DNA of 64,000 bases from Verrucomicrobiaceae bacterium (GTDB lineage: Bacteria; Verrucomicrobiota; Verrucomicrobiia; Verrucomicrobiales; Verrucomicrobiaceae): NCBI GenBank assembly GCA_947507875.1, contig CANNQP010000022.1, positions 1-64,000 on the forward strand. The letters are read 5' to 3'. The position numbers were made by a program, and so were the translations under genes. The notes beneath the pieces were generated by a model. It did no database searches. It saw only the letters and a program-made list of their open reading frames with translations, and was not told the origin of the DNA. Positions 27,019-35,526 of this stretch are shown here, one piece after another. Numbering within the stretch: position 1 is the stretch's first letter; each line of letters begins with the position of its first letter.

Positions 27019-27966
27019 ATGACCACAGGAACAATTGTGACCACCTTGGCTATCCCAGATTTTGAACGGCCTATGACTTGGCGAGCAAGGCATCATGCTA
27101 TCGTTTTTCCCAGACGAGCTTTGATCATGGGCATCATCAATATCAACGATGATTCTTTCTGTGGGGATGGAAGCTTGGATCATTCAGAATCGCTCCAAAA
27201 AGCCGAAAGAATGCTTAAGGAAGGAGCTGACATTATCGATATCGGAGCCGAGAGTGCCCGCACGAATCGGCAAGCCATCAGTGTCGAAGAAGAAGTCGGG
27301 CGCTTGATACCCTTTCTGAAAGCATGGCCCAATTTACTCAAAAGACTCGGATCCGTAGGTTTATGGGATGCCGAACAACTCTGGCCACCTCTACTCTCCA
27401 TCAATACCTGGCGTCCTGAAGTCATCGCTGCCGTCTTGCCATCTGGCGGAGACTTGATCAATGACATCAGCGCCCTTCCAGACATCAAGAATGCGCAGCT
27501 CTGCGCTGAACACGGGGCGAGTTTATTGATCATGCACAGCATTGGCCAGCCGAAGATCGCCCACACCCATGTGAGCTACGATAACCTCTGGCAGGACCTT
27601 CAGCAGTTCTTTGATGAAAAGTGCGCCTTGGCACGCAGCGCGGGTTTGTCCCAAGAACAACTCGTTCTTGATCCAGGGATCGATTTTGCGAAACAGCGAG
27701 ACGATAACTTGGCGATTTACCGAGATTCATGCTTTTTCAATCAGTGGGGTTGCCCTGTCTTATTGCCGGTGTCACGAAAAACCGTGATCGGACAAGTTTT
27801 GGGACTCCCGAATGCCTCGGCTCGAGATGCTGGCACCATGGCCTGCATCGCCGCAGGGATGACTCGCGGTGCCCATATCTTTCGCGTTCATAACGTCTCA
27901 GCTGCGGCACGCTGTGTCAAAGTGCTGGCAGCGATGCGAGGCCACTCAAAGCGAACAACAGAGTAG
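27019..27966 (+). CDS. Dihydropteroate synthase homologue, divergent
   Basis: The 315-residue TIM-barrel protein shows the DHPS order of motifs: LIMGIININDDSF (usual GILNVTPDSF), DIGAESART (usual GGESTRPG), LSINTWRPEV (usual SVDTxKPEV), INDISAL, LDPGIDFAK, PVSRKTVIGQ and FRVHNV. The catalytic-site Lys and Arg (SRK, RVH) and the Asp of DPG remain. The pterin-binding Asp is Asn at about 129 and the Thr of ESTR is Ala. It may still make dihydropteroate or may act on another pterin-like substrate. It is not in a folate gene cluster. Confidence 0.78.
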   Translation: MTTGTIVTTLAIPDFERPMTWRARHHAIVFPRRALIMGIININDDSFCGDGSLDHSESLQKAERMLKEGADIIDIGAESARTNRQAISVEEEVGRLIPFLKAWPNLLKRLGSVGLWDAEQLWPPLLSINTWRPEVIAAVLPSGGDLINDISALPDIKNAQLCAEHGASLLIMHSIGQPKIAHTHVSYDNLWQDLQQFFDEKCALARSAGLSQEQLVLDPGIDFAKQRDDNLAIYRDSCFFNQWGCPVLLPVSRKTVIGQVLGLPNASARDAGTMACIAAGMTRGAHIFRVHNVSAAARCVKVLAAMRGHSKRTTE

Positions 27967-28399
27967 ACACCATTAGCTTCAAAGCTCCGCCTCTGGAGGC
28001 CGGACCCATGTGGAGATCAGTTTATGTAGGACCGCTGGACTCTCCAAAACTAGATTCTGTGTTTCTCAAGGCTCTTTTCCATAAGCGTAAAGCTCGAGCT
28101 CTGCGGTTTCCTCGTGTGCTCCTGGCTTTTTCCAGTCGCCCCAACGATAGCTCTCGGTGGGAATCAAACGTTCTCCTTGGGTAGGCTTCTGGAGTCACCA
28201 TGATATGCTTGATCGCAAGTGCCGGAAGGACAGCATCACCATATTCCCTTTTGTAAAATTACCCCCCCAGAAGCTATCCAACGCGCACACTCGAAAGCAC
28301 TCATCGAAATGCTAAAAAGTTTTCATGATTCCTAAGGAACGTTAAGCCAAACGTGTTGCGAAATGCTGGGCAGCATGCTCCATAGCTACAATCCCCCTC
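27967..28399. other. Intergenic region with a possible gene fossil
   Basis: The 433 bases between folP-like and pgi contain no intact gene. The minus strand from about 28311 to 28066 has protein-like stretches in alternating frames, described as a possible pseudogene. The last 70 bases before 28400 should contain the pgi promoter. Confidence 0.45.
28066..28311 (-). pseudogene. Possible decayed gene fragment, family unknown
   Basis: Reading leftwards, one frame gives YKREYGDAVLPALAIKHIMVTP (about 28256-28190), then another gives PTQGERLIPTESYRWGDWKKPG... to a TGA at 28066-28068 ending ELELYAYGKEP. Both look like natural protein rather than shadow sequence, but the frames differ and each has stops nearby. 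A run of seven G at about 28262-28268 (minus strand) is another likely slip site. No start codon or family is recognised. Confidence 0.35.
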
Positions 28400-29965
28400 A
28401 TGAGCACTTCCACGTCCCACTGGCCGCGTTTTCAAAAATTTTTCACGCGCTACCCTACACTTGGGTTCAGCATCGACATCAGTCGCATGAACTTCGACGA
28501 AGGTCTATTTGCGTCGATGCAGCCATCGATCGACAGAGCGTTCGAAGACATGAAGGCGTTGGAGCGAGGTGCCATTGCGAATCCTGACGAAAATCGAATG
28601 GTGGGTCATTATTGGCTGCGCAAGGCCGAGCTGGCTCCTGCGGACCTTCGAGATGAAATCACAAAAACACTCGATGCGACCCTGAATTTTGCAGCAGATG
28701 TCCATCAAGGCATCGTTAAAGCTGCAAACGGCAAACTGTTCACGCGTGTGCTCATCGTCGGCATCGGTGGCTCCGCACTCGGACCACAACTTGTCGCTCA
28801 TGCGATTACTCCGGCCAAGCCGCCGCTTGCGATTGACTTTTTTGACAACACCGATCCAGACGGCATTGATCGTATCATTCAACAAATAGGTGATGAACTT
28901 GCCACTACCCTAACCCTCGTGATCTCCAAATCAGGAGGCACCAAAGAAACGCGGAATGGAATGCTAGAAGCAGAGGCAGCTTACCACGCCAAAGGCCTCG
29001 ACTTCAGCAAGCACGTGGTGGCTATCACGGGTTTCGGCAGCGAACTGGATAAGCATGCGATTGCTCAGGGCTGGCTGGCTCGGTTCCCGATGTGGGACTG
29101 GGTCGGTGGCCGCACGAGCGTCATGAGTGCAGTCGGCACGATCGCCGCAGCCCTGCAAGGGGTCGATGTGCGTGCGTTTCTCGCAGGCGCTGCTGCCATG
29201 GATGAAGAAACAAGGAATCGTCCGACCCGAGAAAATGCAGCCATGCTTCTCGCCTTGATGTGGTACAGTGCGGGTCGTGGCCAAGGGCTGAAGGACATGG
29301 TTGTCTTGCCTTATAAGGACAGACTGGTACTGTTTTCAAAATATCTTCAACAACTTGTCATGGAGTCTTTGGGCAAAGAGCATGACTTGACTGGTGCCGT
29401 CGTGAATCAAGGCATTGCCGTTTATGGCAACAAAGGCTCCACCGATCAGCACGCCTATGTTCAGCAACTGCGTGATGGAGTGAACAACTTCTTCGTCACG
29501 TTGATTGAAGTGTCCAAATCACGCGACGGCTCAGGCATTGAAGTCGAGCCGGGCTTTACCAGCGGCGATTATTTGCAAGGATTCCTTCGCGGCACGCGCA
29601 AAGCTCTGGCAGACAAGGGACGCGAATCCATCACGCTAACCATCCCCGAAGTCAGTGCTTACACCTTAGGAATGCTGATTGGCTTGTTCGAACGCGCGGT
29701 AAGCTTTTATGCTTCCCTCGTCAACATCAATGCCTACCATCAGCCCGGTGTGGAAGCCGGTAAAAAAGCTGCTGGAGAGTTCTTGGCACAAATGGGTAAA
29801 GTCGCCCAAGCCTTGACGAGCCAAGCCATCCAAGCTGAAGCTATCTCGGCCATGACGGGAATCGATACGGAGGACACTTGGCATATGCTCAATCATCTAG
29901 CAGCCAATGGCAAAGCCAAGGTGCAGCGCGGTACCACGCCTGCCGAAGATCTTTTTTCTGTCTAA
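28400..29965 (+). CDS. pgi: Glucose-6-phosphate isomerase
   Basis: The 521-residue protein has the two SIS domains and family signatures: [16 protein letters not shown] near 116-131, [12 protein letters not shown] near 175, [15 protein letters not shown] near 232-246, a [14 protein letters not shown] region near 314, and [14 protein letters not shown] near 345 with the active-site His. It interconverts glucose 6-phosphate and fructose 6-phosphate. It is monocistronic by position: nothing follows on this strand. Confidence 0.96.
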   Translation: MSTSTSHWPRFQKFFTRYPTLGFSIDISRMNFDEGLFASMQPSIDRAFEDMKALERGAIANPDENRMVGHYWLRKAELAPADLRDEITKTLDATLNFAADVHQGIVKAANGKLFTRVLIVGIGGSALGPQLVAHAITPAKPPLAIDFFDNTDPDGIDRIIQQIGDELATTLTLVISKSGGTKETRNGMLEAEAAYHAKGLDFSKHVVAITGFGSELDKHAIAQGWLARFPMWDWVGGRTSVMSAVGTIAAALQGVDVRAFLAGAAAMDEETRNRPTRENAAMLLALMWYSAGRGQGLKDMVVLPYKDRLVLFSKYLQQLVMESLGKEHDLTGAVVNQGIAVYGNKGSTDQHAYVQQLRDGVNNFFVTLIEVSKSRDGSGIEVEPGFTSGDYLQGFLRGTRKALADKGRESITLTIPEVSAYTLGMLIGLFERAVSFYASLVNINAYHQPGVEAGKKAAGEFLAQMGKVAQALTSQAIQAEAISAMTGIDTEDTWHMLNHLAANGKAKVQRGTTPAEDLFSV

Positions 29966-30226
29966 TGCCTGAACTTCGAGAGCATCAACCATCAAAACCT
30001 AGAGTATAGCTCAACAACTGCCCTTGAAGGTAGCAAGGAGGTTTATGTTCGCGCAACTAACCATGCTTTTGGAGACATGATCGTCATGTCTGCCTCCCTA
30101 GCTGGTAACATCCATCCCGCATATTCTACGCAACCAGCCTTCTCTGAAGATTGACACCGAAAACCGACGGAGCACAGCCTAGACTTGCCAAACGGAGATC
30201 ATAAACCCGTTCGTCACTGTCCATTG

Positions 30227-31555
30227 CTAAGCTTGCGCCAACTCCTTCAACAGAGCTTGATTGAGGCGAATCCCGGCCTCGAAACTAGCCACAGGAAAAT
30301 TTTCGTTAGGAGCATGAGCTTGGCAATCGGGCAAGGCCAACCCCACCAGAATCGTGTCTGCCTTTAACACATCTTTAAAAGCCTGAACGATAGGAATGCT
30401 GCCACCCTCGCGGATGAGGGCCACTTGGCCACCAAAGGTGTGCTGCAACGCTCTTTGTGCAGCCAAACCCAAAGGAGAATGTGGGTCCATGAGGTAGGCC
30501 TTACCTGTGTGACCAGGTTTGAATTCGAGTCGAACAGAAGCAGGTGCCTGAGAGCGGAGATAGTCCTCTGCTAAACGCAGAATGCGTGCAGGGTCTTGAT
30601 CTGGCACCAGCCGAAAGCTCAGCTTAAAGAAAGCCTCCCTGGCGATCACGGTCTTGGAGCCTTCTCCCTGATAGCCCCCACCCATGCCATTTACTTCCGC
30701 CGTAGGCCTCGCCCAACGACGCTCTCTTTCCGAATAGCCGGGCTCTCCGAAAAGCTCGGGCGCACCGGTTAAACTTAGCGTCTCAGGTTCACCGTCACCC
30801 AAAGAGGCCCAAGCCTGCCTCTCCCAAGCTTGAAGATCCCGGACACCATCATAAAATCCAGGAATCATCACTCGGCCTTCTGCATCATGCAGAGAGGCGA
30901 TCAACCGTGCAGCCATGGTCACAGGATTGGCCACTGCGCCGCCAAAAATACCGGAATGAAGATCAATGGAAGGTCCTTTGACCTTTACCTCCATGCAAGC
31001 AATGCCGCGCAGGCCATAAGTGAACGTTCCGACACCTTCTCCCACCATGCCGGTATCAGAGATAGCCACGACATCACAAGCCAATTCCGCATGATGGGCT
31101 TCAAGAAAAGGTTTGAGATTCGGACTGCCGATTTCTTCCTCACCTTCAAATAAAATCGTCAAATTGACCGGTAGATCGCCCTCCTGGCGAAGTGTTTCAG
31201 CCAATCCAGAAACATGGGCCATAAGCTGACCTTTGTTGTCCGTCGCACCACGGCAGTAAATGCGCCCCTCGCGGAGAATCGGCTCAAAAGGAGGAGTCTG
31301 CCACTCAGCAAAGGGCTCAGCCGGCTGCACATCATAATGTCCGTAGAGCAATACAGTGCGTCGATCGGGACGATGCGCATTTTTGGCAATCAAGATAGGA
31401 TGCCCAGGCGTGTCGTGCAGCTCTGTCGATAACCCCATCTTGGTGAGTTTTTCCTGGAGCCAAAGTGCGCAAGCGCGTACATCCTGACGATGCTTGGAGT
31501 CTGTGGAAACACTGGGAAAACGTAAGCAAGTAAGTAAGTCGTCGAGCGCTGACAT
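30227..31555 (-). CDS. M20 family dipeptidase
   Basis: The ATG at 31555 (MSALDDLLTCLRFPSV) gives 442 residues. Zinc ligands and catalytic residues of the M20 family are visible: YGHYDVQP (His73, Asp75), CRGATDNKGQ (Asp106), FEGEEEIGSPN (catalytic and ligand Glu near 139-141), ISDTG (Asp) and a C-terminal HAPNENF His. A dimerisation lid lies at about 190-340. It would release amino acids from dipeptides in the cytoplasm. It lies 58 bases downstream of the AraC regulator and may share its transcript. Confidence 0.93.
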   Translation of the reverse strand: MSALDDLLTCLRFPSVSTDSKHRQDVRACALWLQEKLTKMGLSTELHDTPGHPILIAKNAHRPDRRTVLLYGHYDVQPAEPFAEWQTPPFEPILREGRIYCRGATDNKGQLMAHVSGLAETLRQEGDLPVNLTILFEGEEEIGSPNLKPFLEAHHAELACDVVAISDTGMVGEGVGTFTYGLRGIACMEVKVKGPSIDLHSGIFGGAVANPVTMAARLIASLHDAEGRVMIPGFYDGVRDLQAWERQAWASLGDGEPETLSLTGAPELFGEPGYSERERRWARPTAEVNGMGGGYQGEGSKTVIAREAFFKLSFRLVPDQDPARILRLAEDYLRSQAPASVRLEFKPGHTGKAYLMDPHSPLGLAAQRALQHTFGGQVALIREGGSIPIVQAFKDVLKADTILVGLALPDCQAHAPNENFPVASFEAGIRLNQALLKELAQA

Positions 31556-31613
31556 TCTGAAAAATCGCGAGCCTAGCTCCCTCCGCAAGCGTCACGCGAC
31601 CAAGAACGAAAGT

Positions 31614-32474
31614 TTATCCTTGACGCTCTTGATGCCGAAACTGTGTGGGAGTGAGCCTTACCATTTTCTTGAAGTCTTTGCTGAAAAAGAATTGGTCACT
31701 GTAACCAACCTGTCTGGCAATCTCCTTAATAGGGTCATCGCTTTCAATCAGGCGGTGCTTGGCTTGATTGATTCGCTCTCGCCTCAGCCAATCGATCGGA
31801 CTGGTTCCAATGCAGGATTTGAACATTCGGGAGAAGTGACTTTCACTCATGCCAGACAGCGAGGCTAGTTCTGCAACACGAATAGGAGTATGAAAATACA
31901 GCCGCATCTTCTCCAAGGATTTTTGAATAGGCATGGGCAACTCGGGACGAATCTCATCGGTATCTGCAAGGCGTGCCTCAAAGGCCAAAGCAATGATCGC
32001 GGTCACAGCCGCATTAACCAAAGCTGCATGACTGGGTCGAGTTCCCGTCATGTGGTGAAAAATACGCTCATATTCCATGAGGGCCGCACGCGTATTGAAA
32101 TTCCGAATCACAGGCTGTGAATTGACCTCCAGGAGCCCAGAAACACGATCCAGAGGCCTGCCTTCGACACGAATCCAGTAAAGCTCCCAAGGACGCTGTG
32201 ACTGGGCTCCGTATGTGTGCGGATGATGACAATTCACCCAGACCAATTCATCTGGCCCGACTTCATGCCGTTTCCCCGCAACCTGCACCCAACCATGGCC
32301 AGCCAAGCAAAGGATCAACTCGTGTCCCGGATAAGTTTCCCGCTGAATACGGTGCTCTTTGCCTGCTCTTAGATGCCCCGCTCTAACCACAGAATAAAAC
32401 AAGTCACGCTGCCAATCAGCTGGAGTTGCATATAAATTATGAATAAAAACCGTCTGCGACTGGACTGAGCTCAT
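31614..32474 (-). CDS. AraC family transcriptional regulator
   Basis: The start is uncertain; the ATG at 32474 (MSSVQSQTVF) gives 286 residues and in-frame starts at 32489 and 32534 are possible. The N-terminal cupin (about 30-120, with PGHELILCLAGHGWVQVAG and WVNCHHPHTYGA) should bind a small ligand, possibly a sugar. The C-terminal double HTH (about 185-282) has VAELASLSGMSESHFSRMFKSCIGTSPIDWL and IKEIARQVGYSDQFFFSKDFKKMVRLTPTQFR. The neighbouring dipeptidase is the closest candidate target. Confidence 0.92.
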   Translation of the reverse strand: MSSVQSQTVFIHNLYATPADWQRDLFYSVVRAGHLRAGKEHRIQRETYPGHELILCLAGHGWVQVAGKRHEVGPDELVWVNCHHPHTYGAQSQRPWELYWIRVEGRPLDRVSGLLEVNSQPVIRNFNTRAALMEYERIFHHMTGTRPSHAALVNAAVTAIIALAFEARLADTDEIRPELPMPIQKSLEKMRLYFHTPIRVAELASLSGMSESHFSRMFKSCIGTSPIDWLRRERINQAKHRLIESDDPIKEIARQVGYSDQFFFSKDFKKMVRLTPTQFRHQERQG

Positions 32475-32558
32475 GATTGAATCATACATATTCGCATAAA
32501 AATCCTTCTGTCCACACAGAAAAGATAGCGACATGAAGGTCAGCTTGAGCCAACAAAA

Positions 32559-32584
32559 AACGGGTAGCCCGTAGGCTACCCGTT
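32559..32584 (-). terminator. Rho-independent terminator after DUF1549/DUF1553 gene
   Basis: AACGGGTAGCC and GGCTACCCGTT form an 11-bp perfect stem with a 4-base loop; on the minus strand a TTTT tract follows. It lies 23 bases after the stop and separates this gene from the AraC gene. Confidence 0.92.
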
Positions 32585-32607
32585 GATTCTGATTCGAGTA
32601 AAATCGA

Positions 32608-35442
32608 TCAGTGGTTGAAGTAGAATTCCTTCGAATTCATCAGCGCCCAGAAGGTATCCTCCAAAGCAGCCTGACGCTGATCAGCAGAGTTCACGAGCGT
32701 TTGCTGAATCGCAGACCACTCTTTGTCTTTGGGCATTCTTCCAAACACACGCAGGTAAAGATCTTCGACGATTTCCAGGTCTGTCTTTTTCTCAGCAATG
32801 AGCTTCGCAATAACCTTACCTTGTTTGATGCGATCATTTACTGCATCGCCATTCATCAGATGTAGGGCTTGAGACAGCGTAGGCTCCATTTTGACTTCGC
32901 AAGAACACACAGATTCGCGCTTCGCACGTCCAAAAGTGGTCAAGAAGTAATTGCTCACGGCACCATCCGCGATTTGCACGGCGCGAGCACCTAGAGGAAG
33001 CCCCTGAAACTTGTTGGGAGTCTCCGTGATTTGAGAAATGGCGTCTAACAGGATTTCAGCACGCACGCGGCGCACAAGAGCATGCGAAAAATTACGCTTA
33101 TCGCTCGCATTGGTATCATTCACCTTCGTGCTACGCTGGTAGGTCATGGAGGTGCAGATATCCTTCACGAAGCGGCGGAAGTCGTATTTGTAATCCGTTA
33201 GATTTTTCGCAAGGGCATCCAGCAGTTCCGGATTTGACGGAGGATTTGAAACCCGAACATCATCGACCGGATCAACAATGCCGACGCCAAAGAAATGCGC
33301 CCAAACGATGTTCGAGATATTGCGTGCAAAATACGGATTCTTAGGAGACGCGATCCATTCCGCCAAAATTTTGCGACGATCCTCACCAGGTTTGATTTCA
33401 GGCTGCTCACCGCCCAAGAATTTGGGCTTCATCACGGCATTGGTGAGGAAGTGGCGTGATTCCCCTCCCTTGCTGTTGTAAATGATGACCTCTTGGGGAT
33501 CATCTGTCTGCTTACGGCCAATCTGGCTAAAGAATGCTTTGAACCCATAATAGTCATCCATCGTCCAGCGGTCGAAAGGATGGTTGTGGCACTGAGCGCA
33601 CTGAATGCGCATGCCCATGAAGACCTGTGCGATATTTTCCGTCAGCTTAAGCTGATCGAGTTCAGTCTGGTAGAAATTAACGGCCGGGTTGGAGACGGTA
33701 CCACCCGTGGAAGAAACCAATTCTTTGACGATGTCATCCAAGGGAATGTTTTTCCCAATTCGCTCAGCTAGCCAGTTGTAGTAAAGTAGCGCATTTTTAT
33801 AGAATGGAGGCTGATTGTTGTTGCCTGCGATGCCTGAACGAATCTGCAGCAACTCAGCCCACTTCATGACCCAGAGTTCAGTGAACTCTTTGCGCTGCGT
33901 TAGATTGTCGATAAGAACCTCCCGCTTCTTGGGATTCTGATCGGCCAGAAAGGTGCGAATTTCGTCGGGCGGCGGATAAATACCAACCACGTCGATATAA
34001 GCTCGGCGGACGAATTCCTCATCCGTGCAAATGCCGCTGGGCAAAATGCGTAGCTTGTGAAGATTTTCGTTCACCAGTTGATCGATGTAATTCACTTCAG
34101 CCACTTTGGGCCGCTCATACTGGAGTTTATCAGGAATCACCAACACCTGCGCTGTGACGCTGTACACATCAAAACGTGCTAATGTGAAGGCAACTCCGCG
34201 CTCACCACTAGTCACCAAGCCATGCTTATCGATGGAAGCACTTGGATCATTATTGGACATGAAAAGAGCGAGCTTTGTGACATCTCGATCCGTTCCATCA
34301 GAGTAGGTGGCTTTGACAGTGATCTGTTGCTTATTGCCACTCCCCTCCAGAACGATCTGCTTCGGAAAAACCTCGATCCCTGTGACTTTCGCATAACCCG
34401 GCGCATCATTTGGAGCACCGTTGCTGATCCATTCAAGAACGGTCTTATTGTATTCTGAATCGGGTTCATAGCATTGATTTCCCGAGTGTGGCACTGCCCC
34501 CACGGCTTTCTCAACCAAAGTAGATTCTTCAGGAATGGCCAAGTTGATGCGACGACCCACCATTTCTCGGGTCAAGCGAATGTAATCACCATCAGGGTCC
34601 ATGCCAAAGAGACTCAAGCGGAAACCGTCCTTGCCACGAGCCGCACCATGGCACCCTCCTTGGTTGCATCCTCCGCGAAGCCAAACAGGCATGACATCCA
34701 GATGGTAGGAAACCGGGCGATCTTTTTTGCCTTCTTTGACCGAGACTGTTGCCTTCACGGTTTGTCCTCCAAGGCTAGCGACCAGCTCAGTCGTGCCATT
34801 TTCAGCCACAGGCTTCAACACATCTTGTTCAAGTTTTGCCACATTAGCGTCAGCAACATGTAGGTTAGAGAAAAGCGTGACATCTCTGGTTGTCGCATCG
34901 TTAAACGTTGCCATTACGACAACGCGATGAAAATCACGTGCTGTCTCTAAGGTGTATTTGTCTGGGAAGATTTCGACCTTAGTTAACTGTGGCAATTTCT
35001 CACTCAGAGCAGCAATCGCTTTGATTTCTTCAGGCGATTTATGACGCAGAGCAACTCCTTTTGGCCAGACCGCTCCCTCTGCGACCCATTGTTTGAGCAA
35101 AGCAATTTCTTCAGACTTCAGCGGGCCTCCTTTGGGTGGCATCACGTCGTCATCATCAGCGGGCAGCACGACCCTCTGGATGATGCTGCTCTCCTCAGGT
35201 TTTCCAGGGACCAAAGCAGCCCCCCCTTCCCCGCCCTTCAGCATCGCTTCAGCGGTGTGCATGAGTAGATCCCCTTTGATTTTGGACGGGTTATGACACT
35301 CCAGGCACTTTGATTCCAAGACGGCCTGAACTTTAGTAAAATCGACACCTGCGATCAACGATGAGGTGGCGAAACACATGGAACTGGCCGCTGCGAGAGA
35401 CACAAGGCGCCTTGCAGGCAATTGGCTAAGGGAATGGCTCAT
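32608..35442 (-). CDS. DUF1549/DUF1553 protein with cytochrome and Big2-like domains
   Basis: The ATG at 35442 (MSHSLSQLPARR) gives 944 residues with a signal peptide. Domains in order: PSCyt1-type cytochrome with heme motif C46-L-E-C-H50 and VMPPKGG near 100; a Big2-like segment (about 145-235); CNQGGCHGAARGKDGF (about 258-273), a CX4CH motif; a second Big2-like domain (about 345-430); then DUF1549 (about 445-650) with IQCAQCHNHPFDRW; and DUF1553 (about 690-930) with NPYFARNISNIVWAHFFGVGIVDPVDDVR. Function is unestablished; the many CxxCH motifs suggest redox chemistry on an extracellular substrate. It is downstream of the PPC gene by 84 bases. Confidence 0.9.
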   Translation of the reverse strand: MSHSLSQLPARRLVSLAAASSMCFATSSLIAGVDFTKVQAVLESKCLECHNPSKIKGDLLMHTAEAMLKGGEGGAALVPGKPEESSIIQRVVLPADDDDVMPPKGGPLKSEEIALLKQWVAEGAVWPKGVALRHKSPEEIKAIAALSEKLPQLTKVEIFPDKYTLETARDFHRVVVMATFNDATTRDVTLFSNLHVADANVAKLEQDVLKPVAENGTTELVASLGGQTVKATVSVKEGKKDRPVSYHLDVMPVWLRGGCNQGGCHGAARGKDGFRLSLFGMDPDGDYIRLTREMVGRRINLAIPEESTLVEKAVGAVPHSGNQCYEPDSEYNKTVLEWISNGAPNDAPGYAKVTGIEVFPKQIVLEGSGNKQQITVKATYSDGTDRDVTKLALFMSNNDPSASIDKHGLVTSGERGVAFTLARFDVYSVTAQVLVIPDKLQYERPKVAEVNYIDQLVNENLHKLRILPSGICTDEEFVRRAYIDVVGIYPPPDEIRTFLADQNPKKREVLIDNLTQRKEFTELWVMKWAELLQIRSGIAGNNNQPPFYKNALLYYNWLAERIGKNIPLDDIVKELVSSTGGTVSNPAVNFYQTELDQLKLTENIAQVFMGMRIQCAQCHNHPFDRWTMDDYYGFKAFFSQIGRKQTDDPQEVIIYNSKGGESRHFLTNAVMKPKFLGGEQPEIKPGEDRRKILAEWIASPKNPYFARNISNIVWAHFFGVGIVDPVDDVRVSNPPSNPELLDALAKNLTDYKYDFRRFVKDICTSMTYQRSTKVNDTNASDKRNFSHALVRRVRAEILLDAISQITETPNKFQGLPLGARAVQIADGAVSNYFLTTFGRAKRESVCSCEVKMEPTLSQALHLMNGDAVNDRIKQGKVIAKLIAEKKTDLEIVEDLYLRVFGRMPKDKEWSAIQQTLVNSADQRQAALEDTFWALMNSKEFYFNH

Positions 35443-35526
35443 AAAATGAAACGGTAAATTTTCCGAGAAATCTACAATGAATGAAAACACGTTCTTCAGA
35501 TTCGACGAAGGATCCAGGCATCAGGC

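Noticed and set aside
29966..30154. The pgi reading frame stays open for 62 codons after its TAA stop
   Set aside because: The extension has no start codon near its beginning and no family resemblance. One frame of this length is expected by chance often enough, and pgi is full length without it.
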